Assembly: GCA_945868845.1 (NCBI GenBank)
Contig: CAMBMS010000003.1
Location: 1 to 64,000 of the forward strand
Length of the DNA stretch: 64,000 bases
Direction of reading: 5' to 3'
Source: Asaia bogorensis
GTDB lineage: Bacteria; Pseudomonadota; Alphaproteobacteria; Acetobacterales; Acetobacteraceae
Positions 8,426-19,728 of this stretch are shown piece after piece (the first letter of the stretch is position 1; each line of letters starts with the position of its first letter). Below the pieces are notes generated by a model. The model was not told where the DNA came from, did not search any database, and was given only the letters and a program-made list of their open reading frames with translations. Made by a program: the position numbers and the translations under genes.

Positions 8426-10549
8426 TCAGCGAGCCGGGCTGACCGAAGGCGAAATTGCCACCATACTGGGTGCCATGACATCCAGCACGATATTGCCGAA
8501 ACCATCCAACGCCACCGTCGCCTCCGGCGGCACCAGGCAGGTGGCATCGTATTCTTGCACGATCAACGGGCCCGGACGCGCCGCCGCCAGACCGGCCCGA
8601 TCCGTCACCGGGACCTCGACCCAGCCCGCGCCGGCAAACCAGGCGCGCCGGCTGGCCGGGGTTCTGGCGCGCGCTGGCGGGATGGTGGGCGGCAAGCGGG
8701 GCCGATCAGGAATGCCGCGCGCAATCACGGCGAGGCCCATCAACTCCATCGGCTCACTTTCCGGCGCGTGAAAGCCATAGGTCCGCTGGTGCTCTTCGCC
8801 GAACAAACGCGGCAGGCAGGCCAGCAATGTCGCCGCATCCCCCGCCGGCAGCGCTACCGAAATTTCCGACGATTGCCCCACATAGCGCGCCAGCGCAGTT
8901 CGGCGCAGTTGGCGCTGCGTCGGCGAAAACCCGCCCAGCGCGAGGCGCCCCTGCCCCTCTTCCTCTAGCGCCGTTAGGACGGCGGCAAAGGCGGCTTGAT
9001 CGCCGCCCAATTTATCTCCACTCGGTAGGCGCATGCGCAAACTGCGACTGGCATGGTGCTCGGTATCGGCCAGCAGCAACCCAACGGCGCTGAACAGGCC
9101 GGGCATCGGCGGGATGATCACCCGCTTCATGCCAAGCTCGACGGCGATGGCGGCAGCGAATAATCCGCCATTGCCGCCAAAGGCCAGTAGGGAAAAGGCG
9201 CGCGGATCGCGCCCACGCTCCACCGAGACCGAACGGATCGCGCGCATCATGGTCGCCGCGGCGAGCCGTAGCATGCCATGCGCGGCTTCCTCCAGGTTTT
9301 TGCCCAGCGGTCCGGCGATCTCCCGCTGGATCGCGGCGCGCGAGAGCTCGATGTTTAACGGTAACGCACCGCCCGCGAGGCCCGCCGGGTCCAGATAGCC
9401 AAGCACCAAATTGCAATCCGTAATGGTAGGCGCCGTGCCACCGCGCCCATAACAGGCCGGACCCGGATCGGCGCCCGCGCTTTGCGGACCCGCTTTGGGC
9501 GCGCCGGCAGCATCGAGGAAGCAGATCGAACCGCCACCCGCGCCCACCTCAGCCAAATCTATCGCCGGCAGTTTTAACATATAGCCACTGCCGACAAGTA
9601 GCCGCGAGCCCGACATCACGCCGCCCCCGACCTCGATCGCCTCGGTGCGCAACACCTCGCCATTTTCGACCAGGCCGGCCTTCGCCGTGGTGCCGCCCAT
9701 GTCGAACGTAATCAGGCTTTCTTCATCCAGCCGCCGCGCCAGTGCTGCCGCGCCGACGACGCCAGCCGCCGGACCTGATTCGACGATATGCGCCGGATAG
9801 GCAGCGGCGAATTCCGCTGGGGCAAGACCACCATTCGACTGCATCAGATGCAACGGCGCGGCAATACCCAATGCCTTTAACCGCGCTTCCAGCGATGTAA
9901 TATAGGCCCGCACAACCGGCTGCACATAGGCATTGATCGCCGTGGTGGAAATACGCGGATATTCCTTTATTTCGGGCAGAATTTCATGACTGATGGAAAT
10001 ATCCATCCCTGGCAGCGCGGCGCGCACAGCCTCCGCTACGGCACGCTCATGCGCGGGGTTGGCATAGCTGTGCAACAAGCAGATCGCTAGGCTGTGCACA
10101 TTTTCGGCTCGCAGTTTTGCTATGGCGTCGGCGAGGCTCCCCATATCTAGCGCCGTGGCGATTGACCCGTCCGGGCGGGTCTTCTCCAGAACCTCGAGGC
10201 GCAGGCGGCGTTCAATTAGCGCCGGGGGCTTCACCCAGTGCAGATCGTAGAGACGCGGCATGCGCAGATCGCGAATTTCCAGCGCATCGCGAAAACCCTT
10301 CGTGGTGATGAGGGCCGTGCGTGCGCCCTTGCCTTCCAGGATCGTGTTGGAACCGACGGTGGTGGCGTGCAGTACCTCGCTTACCGTCCCCTTCGCGCTG
10401 GCCAGCAAGACTTGTAGGCCATGCACAATGCCCTCGCCATAATCATGGGGGGTCGAGGCGATCTTGTGCGTATGCACCGTGCCTTCCGCGTCGATGGCCA
10501 CGAGGTCGGTAAAGGTACCGCCGATATCAACTCCAATGCGAAGTGTCAT
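8426..10549 (-). CDS. hyuA: Hydantoinase/oxoprolinase subunit A (ATP-dependent)
   Basis: Large ATP-using subunit that pairs with HyuB to open a cyclic amide, imide or hydantoin (5-oxoproline, N-methylhydantoin, and acetone carboxylase relatives). At 707 aa it is the normal length. The N-terminal Hydant_A_N domain begins RIGVDIGGTFTDLVAID, an acetate/sugar-kinase-like phosphate loop. FDMGGTTAKAGLVENGE and the glycine-rich GAGGGSICFLDAAG with AGADPGPACYGRGGTAPT mark the main domain; the C-terminal domain follows after about residue 500. The start ATG overlaps the stop of hyuB by 4 bases (ATGA), so the two are translationally coupled with hyuB first. A second, separate pair exists at 53.8-57.6 kb. 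Confidence 0.93.
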   Translation of the reverse strand: MTLRIGVDIGGTFTDLVAIDAEGTVHTHKIASTPHDYGEGIVHGLQVLLASAKGTVSEVLHATTVGSNTILEGKGARTALITTKGFRDALEIRDLRMPRLYDLHWVKPPALIERRLRLEVLEKTRPDGSIATALDMGSLADAIAKLRAENVHSLAICLLHSYANPAHERAVAEAVRAALPGMDISISHEILPEIKEYPRISTTAINAYVQPVVRAYITSLEARLKALGIAAPLHLMQSNGGLAPAEFAAAYPAHIVESGPAAGVVGAAALARRLDEESLITFDMGGTTAKAGLVENGEVLRTEAIEVGGGVMSGSRLLVGSGYMLKLPAIDLAEVGAGGGSICFLDAAGAPKAGPQSAGADPGPACYGRGGTAPTITDCNLVLGYLDPAGLAGGALPLNIELSRAAIQREIAGPLGKNLEEAAHGMLRLAAATMMRAIRSVSVERGRDPRAFSLLAFGGNGGLFAAAIAVELGMKRVIIPPMPGLFSAVGLLLADTEHHASRSLRMRLPSGDKLGGDQAAFAAVLTALEEEGQGRLALGGFSPTQRQLRRTALARYVGQSSEISVALPAGDAATLLACLPRLFGEEHQRTYGFHAPESEPMELMGLAVIARGIPDRPRLPPTIPPARARTPASRRAWFAGAGWVEVPVTDRAGLAAARPGPLIVQEYDATCLVPPEATVALDGFGNIVLDVMAPSMVAISPSVSPAR

Positions 10550-12315
10550 GCCGCTGGCTCCCAGGCCACCGGCGGCAATGGCCTGCGTTGGGCCTTTAAC
10601 TTGGCGCGCAAGTTGGCAGTTGCGGCTTCATCGATCATGGGCGGATCGCCGTGGGCCACCACGCCGTAATCGCGCGCCGCACCTTCGATGGTCACCAGTC
10701 CATCACGTAAATCCTTGGCGACAAGAGGAAGAATACGGTCCAGCGCAGGCCCCCAGCCACCGGCACCGGGAAGCTCATGGCGATAGACCTGTCCGGCGCG
10801 CAAGGTCATCGTCAGCTTGGCGCGCAGTTCCTGCTCATTCGGTGTGGCGGGATTGAGGATGTTGCGGCTCGGCATGCCCGGCCCACCGCCTTGCAGCCCA
10901 TAGGGGCGATGTGTGTGCCGATCAGCACGTACTTGCAAAATCCCCTCGTCGGCCAGCATCCGCCAGGTGCGGCGTAGCGCCACGCCACCGCGATATTTAC
11001 CGGCCCCGGCCGTGTCCGGAACCATCTCATAATCTAGCACTTCCAGCGGGTTCTCTGCCTCGATCACTTCCACTGAAAAACTCGCCATATTGGCAAACAT
11101 CGATGTGTTGCCGTCGGGTCCATCGGCCCAGGGTCGCCCGCCCCAGGCACCCGAAAGAAAATCTACATAGATGAACGGCGTCCTTTCACTATCATAACCA
11201 CCGATGGTGATACCGGTATTGCCGCCCTCCGACGCCGCGAACACCAGATTCGGGTATAGCAACGCCAGCGCTCCGAAACAGCAATCAGTGGCGCGAAACC
11301 CGGTCAGCCCGCGCGCGGCGCAGGCGGCGGGCGGTAAGGCGTTGGTGATGGTTCCAGGTTGGGCGATAACTTTAATCGCACGGAACACGCCATCGTTGTT
11401 CGGCATGTTCACCGACAATACCGATTTCACGGCGGTAAAGGACGATGCGGCTGTATAACTCCAGGTATTGTTGATCGCGCCCTTAACCTGCGGATTGGAA
11501 CCCGTCCAGTCCACTTCCATCGAATCGCCGCGTTTGCGCACGGTACAGACCAGCTTGATCGGTACATCCTCATCGATCTGGTCATCATCAATCCAGTCGG
11601 TGAAGGTCGCCTCGCCATCGGGCAGTTCGGACAGGCAAAGCCGCGTCAGGCGTTCGGAATAATCGAGCGTATTTGCCATCAGCGCGCACATGCCATCAAC
11701 GCCGTAGCGTCCGGCCAGATCAACGATGCCACGCGCGGCGATTTCGCACGCGGCCAGCTGTGATCGGATATCGCCCAGCACCCGCCCTGGCAGGCGGACA
11801 TTTTTTTCAATCATACGGAAAAGCGTTTCGTCCGGTACGCCGCGCCGATAAAGTTTCAGTGGCGGAATTCGGAGCCCCTCGGCAAAAATCTCCGTGCTGT
11901 CGGACGCGTTTGATCCTGGAACCCGCCCGCCGACATCGGTGTGGTGACAGATCGTCGCCCCATAGGCGAGAATTTTTCCAGCGACGAACACCGGACGAAA
12001 GACAAAGATATCCGGCAGGTGCATCCCGCCTTCATACGGGTCGTTTAGGACCAGGATATCGCCCTCATGGATATCCTCCCCATAGCGCGCAATCGCCGCC
12101 TGAAGCGCAACCGGTATCGAGCAGAGATGGCCCGGCAAAGAAAGCCCCTGCGCCACCAGCCGCCCCTCGGCGTCGCAAATGGCGCAGGAATAATCCATGA
12201 TGTTCTTCAGCACGCCGGAATAGGCGGTACGATAGATCGTCAAGGACATCTCATCGCCCAAGGCGGTGATGGCGTTGCGAAAAAGTTCAGCCGTGATCGG
12301 ATCATACGTGTTCAT
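10546..12315 (-). CDS. hyuB: Hydantoinase/oxoprolinase subunit B
   Basis: Hydantoinase_B domain protein of 589 aa and partner of HyuA. Clear family segments are [59 protein letters not shown] and [20 protein letters not shown]. The C-terminal [13 protein letters not shown] and [12 protein letters not shown] also fit. The start is the ATG at 12315 ([12 protein letters not shown]), which matches the family; the longer frame back to 12552 overlaps the divergent oxidoreductase gene. It is the first gene of the hyuBA unit and is separated by only 70 bases from a divergent quinone oxidoreductase, so the promoters must be packed there. The substrate cannot be read from sequence. Confidence 0.93.
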   Translation of the reverse strand: MNTYDPITAELFRNAITALGDEMSLTIYRTAYSGVLKNIMDYSCAICDAEGRLVAQGLSLPGHLCSIPVALQAAIARYGEDIHEGDILVLNDPYEGGMHLPDIFVFRPVFVAGKILAYGATICHHTDVGGRVPGSNASDSTEIFAEGLRIPPLKLYRRGVPDETLFRMIEKNVRLPGRVLGDIRSQLAACEIAARGIVDLAGRYGVDGMCALMANTLDYSERLTRLCLSELPDGEATFTDWIDDDQIDEDVPIKLVCTVRKRGDSMEVDWTGSNPQVKGAINNTWSYTAASSFTAVKSVLSVNMPNNDGVFRAIKVIAQPGTITNALPPAACAARGLTGFRATDCCFGALALLYPNLVFAASEGGNTGITIGGYDSERTPFIYVDFLSGAWGGRPWADGPDGNTSMFANMASFSVEVIEAENPLEVLDYEMVPDTAGAGKYRGGVALRRTWRMLADEGILQVRADRHTHRPYGLQGGGPGMPSRNILNPATPNEQELRAKLTMTLRAGQVYRHELPGAGGWGPALDRILPLVAKDLRDGLVTIEGAARDYGVVAHGDPPMIDEAATANLRAKLKAQRRPLPPVAWEPAA

Positions 12316-12385
12316 GCCGCACAGCTTGCAATCTGCGCGCTTGTTCGGCAATCCATCTTCACGAGACCCTTCGAAGGACGCTGCC

Positions 12386-13387
12386 ATGGGCCTGCCAGCA
12401 CAGATGCGCTTCATCACTATGGACATCCCCGGCGGCCCGGAGGTGCTCAAACCCAGCCTCGGCCCCTTGCCCGTCCTCAAACCGGATGAAATTCTCATCC
12501 ATGTGCGGGCAGCAGGCGTAAACCGCCCGGACGTGGCGCAACGCACTGGCAATTATCCGCCGCCGCCGGGCGCCTCCCCCATCATCGGCCTAGAAGTCGC
12601 CGGCGAAGTGGCGGCGATGGGCACCGAGGTCACAGACTGGGCGGTGGGGGAAAAGATCTGCGCCCTCACCAATGGCGGCGGCTATGCGGAATATTGCGCC
12701 GCCCCCGCCGCGCAATGCCTGCCCTGGCCCGTGAGCTACGATGCGATCCAGGCCGGCGCGCTCCCGGAAACATTTTTCACCGTTTGGGCCAATCTGTTTC
12801 AGGCCGGACGGCTTACCACGGGGGAAACGGCGCTTATCCACGGCGGCTCATCCGGCATCGGTACCACGGCGATCCAGCTCGGCAAGGCGTTCGGAGCCAA
12901 AATTTTTATCACCGCCGGCTCGGAGAAAAAATGCGCCGCCTGCGCCAAGCTGGGCGCTGACGCAACCATCAACTACCGCGCGCAGGATTTCCAAATGGAA
13001 ATCAAGCGCCTGACCGACGGGCGCGGCGTCGACGTCATTCTCGACATGGTCGGTGCGCCTTATGCGGAGAAAAATATTTCTTGCCTGGCCATGGATGGGC
13101 GACTGGTTTTCATCGCCTTCCTAGAGGGTTCGCGCGCCGAAAAGTTAAATCTCCTCAGTATCATGACGCGGCGGCTGACACTCACCGGCTCCACCATGCG
13201 CCCGCGCACAACGGCACAGAAAGGCGCTATTGCGACCGATCTACGGACAAAAGTCTGGCCGTTACTCAACGCGGGAAAATGTGCGCCGGTGATCCATCAA
13301 GTTTTCCCCCTAGCCGAAGCTGCGGCGGCGCACGCACTGATGGAGAGCAGCGCGCATGTCGGGAAGATCATGCTGCATGTAGGCTAG
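12386..13387 (+). CDS. NAD(P)H:quinone oxidoreductase, zinc-free MDR family
   Basis: Medium-chain reductase of 333 aa, of the NADPH:quinone reductase type often labelled PIG3-like. The N-terminal GroES-like domain has [20 protein letters not shown], characteristic of quinone reductases that lack the zinc ligands of alcohol dehydrogenases. The cofactor-binding Rossmann motif is [20 protein letters not shown] at about 150-170, and [15 protein letters not shown] follows. The start is the ATG at 12386, preceded by GAAGGA at 7-8 bases. It probably reduces quinones or enones; the electron acceptor is unknown. It is divergent from hyuB. Confidence 0.92.
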   Translation: MGLPAQMRFITMDIPGGPEVLKPSLGPLPVLKPDEILIHVRAAGVNRPDVAQRTGNYPPPPGASPIIGLEVAGEVAAMGTEVTDWAVGEKICALTNGGGYAEYCAAPAAQCLPWPVSYDAIQAGALPETFFTVWANLFQAGRLTTGETALIHGGSSGIGTTAIQLGKAFGAKIFITAGSEKKCAACAKLGADATINYRAQDFQMEIKRLTDGRGVDVILDMVGAPYAEKNISCLAMDGRLVFIAFLEGSRAEKLNLLSIMTRRLTLTGSTMRPRTTAQKGAIATDLRTKVWPLLNAGKCAPVIHQVFPLAEAAAAHALMESSAHVGKIMLHVG

Positions 13388-13966
13388 CGCTCCGCGCGTT
13401 AATCATGTTCAGAAACTGATCCGCCAGCGCCAGTATAGCGGAATTATGCTGGAAGACGGTTGCCACCTTGTGCGCATCGACCCGTGCGACACGGCCGGGA
13501 ATACCGAGATTAGCTTGGCTGATGGCCGTGTGGCGCTAACAAAATCGTGGCGCGCTATTTTCTTTACAAACACGCTACCCAGCACGTGGCCGGAGAGAAA
13601 AATAAATGGTTCCGAAGTCTGACAGGCCCCAGGCGGAATGGATCATCCAGCTACCGATGAAACTGCCAGTGATGTGGCTGGCGCCGATGGTGAGTTGCAG
13701 CCAGCACGCATAATATTGAACCGCGCGTCGTACGCGGACCAAAGCGGTTTGGTGACATCAGGAGCGGCAAGGGTTATCCAACGTCACTCTTCGGGTGTGT
13801 GCCTTCCAGACCGCTGAAACCAGCTGGCGTTACGCATAGGCGTGGAAAATCATTCGCCCTGGCGAGGCTAGGGGATACACTAGTGGGGAAGTTTGTTTGC
13901 CCCTGCCGCCCCCCTGGTCTAAGGGAAGGTAGCACCCCCTACCCCAGCCTGGAGTCTCCCCGCGCC
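13388..13966 (+). other. 579-base intergenic stretch, no confident gene
   Basis: A plus-strand frame open to the TGA near 13621 reads MLEDGCHLVRIDPCDTAGNT and GRVALTKSWRAIFFTNTLPS from an ATG at about 13447. It gives 57 residues without a good ribosome binding site and without a family I know; it may be a gene tail. The remaining 340 bases show only scattered stops. The final 90 bases are C-rich, contain small hairpins (GGTAG with CTACC near 13928-13943) and GGAG at 13951-13954, and form the leader of dcd. Confidence 0.4.
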
Positions 13967-14521
13967 ATGCCCGTCATGTCCGACCGATGGATCCGCCGGA
14001 TGGCGCTGGATCATGGGATGATCGAGCCCTTCGTAGAGACACAAAAACGTGAGGGGGTGATCAGTTATGGCCTGTCCAGTTATGGCTATGACGCACGAAT
14101 TTCCAATGAATTCAAAATCTTCACCAATGTGGATTCGGTGACGATCGACCCAAAGAATTTTTCCCAGTCCAGCTTCGTGGACCGTACGGGGGATAGCTGC
14201 ATTATTCCGCCGAACAGCTTTGCCCTGGCCACCACTATCGAATATTTTCGCATTCCGCGCGATATCCTCGTGATATGCCTGGGAAAATCCACCTATGCGC
14301 GCTGCGGTATCATCGTGAATGTGACGCCGCTGGAGCCGGAATGGGAGGGGCAGGTGACGATCGAGATTTCCAACACCACCCCCCTGCCCGCGAAAATCCA
14401 TGCCGGGGAGGGTATCTGTCAGTTCTTGTTCCTGCAAAGCAACGAACCCTGCGAGACCAGCTATGCCGACAAGGCCGGGAAATACATGCGCCAGCGCGGC
14501 GTGGCTCTACCGCGGATGTAG
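13967..14521 (+). CDS. dcd: dCTP deaminase
   Basis: Deaminates dCTP to dUTP for thymidylate synthesis; a homotrimer of the dUTPase superfamily. At 184 aa it is full length. The nucleotide-binding segments are visible: [38 protein letters not shown] with the Ser/Arg of the active site, and the catalytic Glu in [26 protein letters not shown] split over two strands. The C-terminal [19 protein letters not shown] fits. The N-terminus [13 protein letters not shown] matches alphaproteobacterial dCTP deaminases, supporting the ATG at 13967; MSDRW at 13976 is an alternative. A single housekeeping gene on the plus strand before the nitrilase relic and murA. Confidence 0.97.
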   Translation: MPVMSDRWIRRMALDHGMIEPFVETQKREGVISYGLSSYGYDARISNEFKIFTNVDSVTIDPKNFSQSSFVDRTGDSCIIPPNSFALATTIEYFRIPRDILVICLGKSTYARCGIIVNVTPLEPEWEGQVTIEISNTTPLPAKIHAGEGICQFLFLQSNEPCETSYADKAGKYMRQRGVALPRM

Positions 14522-14678
14522 TCGACTGGCTTTCCCCGGGGGATGGGCGCCAATCCAAGTCCGCCAGCTCCACCTCATTTCGGGCGCCAACGAGGAGAAA
14601 TAAATATCGCGTATCGGCGAAAATTTCTGTCAGCCAGAAACGACCCGTACTGCTGGGCCGAGACAAGACGCTAGCCAG

Positions 14679-15303
14679 GGCGCCAAGCTGTTGGTCTGTC
14701 CGGAAGCCCATGCACCCGACTATCCAACCTGGATATGCGCCTGCGGCCTTGCGATCACATGGGTCTGACTAGCCAGATCCGCGGGAGGTTGCGGGACATT
14801 TCGATCGATCTCGCGCGAGGCGGTCTGCGCCTGGTACAACATGCCGCGGCCCGCCATGGGATTACCAACGTGCTGGGGGTCAACGAGTTGGATAGCCGCT
14901 TCAGCGGCACGACGCTGTTCAACCCGATGGTGACGATTGGCCCCAATGGCAGCGTGCGCAACCAGCACCACAAGCTGCTGCCGAGCAATTCGGAGCGGAT
15001 GGTCTGGGGTATGGGTGATGCCGCCGGCCGGCGGGTGGTGGCTACGCAGATGGGCTGGATCGGGGCAACCCGGCCGAACGGACCAATGGCGGCGATGCCG
15101 TCGTGGCCCGCCCTAAGGCGGCTATTGCCAGCGGGCCACTGAAGCACCAAAAGGGCCGCCTCTACACCGATATTGATTCCGAAACTGCCCGTAGGGCGCG
15201 GCCCGCGCTCGATGTCTATGGTCATTACCCGCAGCTCGATTCGTTCTCCCTCTCGGTCAACCGGAAAATACTCGACTCGATAACATTCGTGGATCCAGAA
15301 TAA
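14679..15303 (+). pseudogene. Decayed nitrilase-family gene lacking the catalytic-cysteine region
   Basis: Three pieces of one nitrilase appear in order but in different frames. GAKLLVCPEAHAPDYPTW (from 14679) is the glutamate strand. GITNVLGVNELDSRFSGTTL and LFNPMVTIGPNGSVRNQHHK, then LLPSNSERMVWGMGDAAGRR to MGWIG near 15060, cover the lysine loop. Finally NGGDAVV and IASGPLKHQKGRLYTDIDSE to VNRKILDSITFVDPE with TAA at 15303 form the C-terminus. The segment that should carry the catalytic Cys (CWEN type) between MGWIG and NGGDAVV is missing, and a stop follows the first block. The gene is therefore dead. Residual similarity to cyanide/nitrile nitrilases is good; the original start is not visible. 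Confidence 0.85.
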
Positions 15304-15361
15304 AACGGCGGGCAGACCGCTGGCAGGCCGGGATTTCACGTCAAGACAGGAATAACTTCGC

Positions 15362-16624
<1,263 letters not shown>

Positions 16625-16724
16625 TGCTCGGGCGACTGTAAAGACCAGAAGGCTATACCCGGTTACTCTTATCGAGGCGTGGTACTAGCCCTCTTGATCT
16701 TCCTTAACGCGCAGGCCCCAACTT

Positions 16725-17303
16725 TCAGCGCGCTTCGGTCCAGCTTTCCGAAAAGGCCAGTGCACTGGTGCTGAAAGGTTTTCCCTCCCGTACGCGTGCC
16801 CAGGATTGCCCCGCCGCCTGCACGCCGTTGCGGACTAGCCGCGTGCCCAGCGCTGGGATCAGCACCGTGCACACGCCATAGGGCCGCGCCGGTGGCGGGC
16901 CCGGCTCGTTATGGATCAATAGCGGCTCGCCGATACGGTACCAGGTCAGCGAGATAAGCTCGTCATCCGCGGCAAGTTCCTCCGTCCAGAAATCCCGCCC
17001 ATCGCCGGATTTGCTGAAAGTGGCGTCACGCACCGGAATGGACTGATCCGCCAATTCCGGGTTCAGCATGCCCTGCACGGTGGCCTGCAACCAGCGCGCC
17101 ATCGCGATGTTATCGGAATAGATACGCCATTGATCGTCCGTCAGCTCGCTTTTCAGATACAGTACATGCCCCGGCCCGGCCGGACTAAGGATGATGCGCC
17201 AGAAACTGGCATTGGTACTGACCGGTCCATCATCGGTCGCGCTTAGTCGGATGAACGGGTTTTCCCCGGTCAGGATCAGGCGATGCGGATCAAGAACAGC
17301 CAT
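16725..17303 (-). CDS. Conserved-looking protein of unknown function (192 aa)
   Basis: I do not recognise this family. The 192-residue soluble protein has no signal peptide or membrane helix. Notable stretches are ENPFIRLSATDDGPVSTNAS, VLYLKSELTDDQWRIYSDNI and YGVCTVLIPALGTRLVRNGV. The start is the ATG at 17303, preceded by AGGGGG at about 9 bases; the TTG two codons upstream is less likely. It is divergent from the Baeyer-Villiger monooxygenase gene with about 115 bases between start codons. It could be an accessory enzyme or substrate-handling protein of that oxygenase. Reading quality and codon use resemble the neighbours, so it is probably a real gene. Confidence 0.75.
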   Translation of the reverse strand: MAVLDPHRLILTGENPFIRLSATDDGPVSTNASFWRIILSPAGPGHVLYLKSELTDDQWRIYSDNIAMARWLQATVQGMLNPELADQSIPVRDATFSKSGDGRDFWTEELAADDELISLTWYRIGEPLLIHNEPGPPPARPYGVCTVLIPALGTRLVRNGVQAAGQSWARVREGKPFSTSALAFSESWTEAR

Positions 17304-17418
17304 TGGCAAATACCCCCTAGTAGCATTACGATATGTTCAGTAGGAAACTGACCGCCAGCCCCGTCACGGGGCCCTTCACCGGCACATACTGGCGCGATCT
17401 TAAAGAAAGTGGAAGCCA

Positions 17419-19044
17419 ATGTCTGCTGCCCTGAAGCTGGAGTCCGCAACCGAATTTGACGCAATTGTAGTCGGCGCCGGCGTTGGCGGCATGTATGTGC
17501 TGCACAAGCTGCGCCAGATAGGTATGCGCGTGCGCGTCTTCGAGGCCGGCAGCGACGTCGGCGGTACCTGGTACTGGAACCGCTACCCCGGCTGTCGCTG
17601 CGACGTGGACAGTTTGGAATATTCCTATTCCTTCGACGACAAATTGCAACAGGAATGGAAATGGCCAGAACGCTACGGCACCCAGGGCGAAATCCTGAAA
17701 TATGTCAGCCACGTCGCGGATCGCTTCGACCTGCGTCGCGACATTGCATTCAACACCCGCGTCAAGACGGCTGAATACAACACCTCCACGGGCCAATGGA
17801 CCCTGACCACCGACAAGGGCGACACCGCCACCGCGTCGTTCTGCATCATGGCAACGGGAAATCTTTCTACCCCGCGCGTGCCGAATTTCAAGGGGGTCGA
17901 GGGCTTTAAGGGCAAATGGTACCACACCGGCCTGTGGCCGCATGAAGGCGTGGATTTCACCCAGCAGCGCGTCGCGGTAATTGGCACCGGATCGTCCAGC
18001 GTGCAATCCATCCCGATCATCGCCGCGCAGGCGAAGCATCTGCATGTGTTCCAGCGCACGGCGAATTTCAGTCTGCCAGCGGTGAACAGACCGATGGATC
18101 AGCGGGAAGAAACCCAGCACAAGGCCGAATACAATGACCGCCGCCGGGCTGCGTATGACACACCGTTTGGCATCGCCGGCTATCCACCACCTACCCAATC
18201 GGCACTGGACGTTCCCAAGGAAGAGCGCGACCGAATCTATGAAGCCAAATGGCAGCGCGGCGGGTCCATCAGCTTCCTGTATTCCTTCACCGATTTGCTG
18301 CTGAACAAGGAAGCAAACGACACGGCAGCCGAATTCGTGCGCAACAAAATTCGTTCGATCGTTAAGGATCCTGAAACCGCGAAAACGCTCTGCCCAAATG
18401 ATCATCCGATCGGCACCAAGCGGCTCGTTCTAGATACCAATTACTACCAAACCTATAACCGCGACAACGTGACATTGGTGAACGCCCGCAAGGCACCGAT
18501 CCAGGAAATCACCCCCACCGGCCTGCGCACGACCGAGCAGGAGTATGAATTTGACGCCATCGTCTTTGCCACCGGCTTCGATGCGATGACGGGCGCGCTG
18601 GCCGAAATAGACGTGCACACTACCGCGGGTGCAAATCTGCGGACTAAATGGCATGGCGGGCCACGTACTTACCTGGGCCTAATGGTCGCGGACTTTCCCA
18701 ATCTGTTCCTTATCACCGGCCCCGGCAGCCCGGGCGTGAAAAGCCAGATGATCCTGGCGGTGGAGCAGCACACGGACTGGATCGTCGATTGCCTGAAACA
18801 CATGCAATCGAGGGGTTTTCATCGCATCGAGGCTGATGCCGATGCCGAAACCAAATGGGTGGAGCATGTGAACGAGGTAGCCCATTCGACGCTCTACCCG
18901 CTCGCCAATTCCTGGTACATGGGCGCCAATATTCCCGGCAAGCCGCGCGTCTTCATGCCCTATGTGGCAGGCATGCATAACTACAAAAAACGCTGTGACG
19001 CCGTAGCCACGAATGGCTATGAAGGCTTTACACTGACCCAGTAA
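17419..19044 (+). CDS. Flavin-dependent Baeyer-Villiger monooxygenase (cyclohexanone monooxygenase type)
   Basis: FAD- and NADPH-dependent oxygenase that inserts oxygen next to a ketone to form an ester or lactone. At 541 aa it is normal for type I enzymes. The FAD-binding Rossmann motif is VVGAGVGGMYVLHKL (about 18-32), followed by VGGTWYWNRYPGCRCDVDS. The BVMO fingerprint is FKGKWYHTGLWP (163-174), and the NADPH-binding motif is VIGTGSSSVQ (about 188-197). ATGFDAMTGAL and GANIPGKPRVFMPYVAGM lie in the C-terminal part. A paralogue with the same C-terminal motif lies at 58.4-60.0 kb. The ketone substrate is unknown; GGAAG precedes the ATG. Confidence 0.94.
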   Translation: MSAALKLESATEFDAIVVGAGVGGMYVLHKLRQIGMRVRVFEAGSDVGGTWYWNRYPGCRCDVDSLEYSYSFDDKLQQEWKWPERYGTQGEILKYVSHVADRFDLRRDIAFNTRVKTAEYNTSTGQWTLTTDKGDTATASFCIMATGNLSTPRVPNFKGVEGFKGKWYHTGLWPHEGVDFTQQRVAVIGTGSSSVQSIPIIAAQAKHLHVFQRTANFSLPAVNRPMDQREETQHKAEYNDRRRAAYDTPFGIAGYPPPTQSALDVPKEERDRIYEAKWQRGGSISFLYSFTDLLLNKEANDTAAEFVRNKIRSIVKDPETAKTLCPNDHPIGTKRLVLDTNYYQTYNRDNVTLVNARKAPIQEITPTGLRTTEQEYEFDAIVFATGFDAMTGALAEIDVHTTAGANLRTKWHGGPRTYLGLMVADFPNLFLITGPGSPGVKSQMILAVEQHTDWIVDCLKHMQSRGFHRIEADADAETKWVEHVNEVAHSTLYPLANSWYMGANIPGKPRVFMPYVAGMHNYKKRCDAVATNGYEGFTLTQ

Positions 19045-19095
19045 TACCAACGACCTGTGACCCCGGCGCTAGCCGAGGTCCAGCCATTCCACTGT

Positions 19096-19725
19096 TTATG
19101 TCAGCTTCACCGCAACATTTTTTCGGTAGGCGGGACGCTGCAATAACCGCTCGTACCAAGCCTCCAGATACGGCATCGCCGGTAGATCGTCGCGCCGGAA
19201 CGGCAATGTCAGCCAGCGATGGCACATGCAACCGACCGGTATATCGCCCATGGTAAAATTATCGCCCCCGGAATACGCTCGGGTGGAAAGATGCGCGTCC
19301 AACCGCTGCCACAGCGCGGCGGTGGCGGGACGCGCGGCCTCCAGCACGGCCAAGTCGCGCTTCTCCGGTGCGGTGCGGATCCAACCCCAAAATAATACGC
19401 GCATGCCGTCCTGGATGGTGGTCAGCTGCCAGTCCATCCATCGATCCGCTTCCCCGCGCGCTCGCGGATCACTGGGCCAGAGCGTGCCGGCGGCATGCTT
19501 CGCCGCGAGGTAGCGCACGATGGAATTGGACTCCCATAGGATATAGCCGTCATCGTCGATGGTCGGTATCACGCCATTGGGATTCAGCGCGCGGTACCAC
19601 GCCTCCTGGTTACCGCCAAATTCTCCGCCGACATTGGTGCGATCATAAGCCAGCCCGATTTCATCGGCGACCCATAATGCCTTCATGACATTAATGGAAT
19701 TGGCGCGGCCTAGAATTTTAAGCAT
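19096..19725 (-). CDS. Glutathione S-transferase
   Basis: Cytosolic GST of 209 aa. The N-terminal thioredoxin-like domain shows LGRANSINVMKALWVADEIG, the cis-Pro segment NPNGVIPTIDDDGYILWES and the glutathione-binding ESNSIVRYLAAKH. The all-helical C-terminal domain includes FTMGDIPVGCMCHRWLTLPF, with the conserved N-capping box Asp. It starts 3 bases after the enoyl-CoA hydratase stop, at the end of the fds-CoA transferase-hydratase run, so it is probably co-transcribed. A role in glutathione-linked C1 chemistry or in detoxifying reactive acyl or enone products is possible but inferred only from position. Confidence 0.93.
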   Translation of the reverse strand: MLKILGRANSINVMKALWVADEIGLAYDRTNVGGEFGGNQEAWYRALNPNGVIPTIDDDGYILWESNSIVRYLAAKHAAGTLWPSDPRARGEADRWMDWQLTTIQDGMRVLFWGWIRTAPEKRDLAVLEAARPATAALWQRLDAHLSTRAYSGGDNFTMGDIPVGCMCHRWLTLPFRRDDLPAMPYLEAWYERLLQRPAYRKNVAVKLT

Positions 19726-19728
19726 GGC

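Noticed and set aside
17326-18405. 359-residue minus-strand frame
   Set aside because: Antisense shadow of the first BVMO, which carries all expected motifs.
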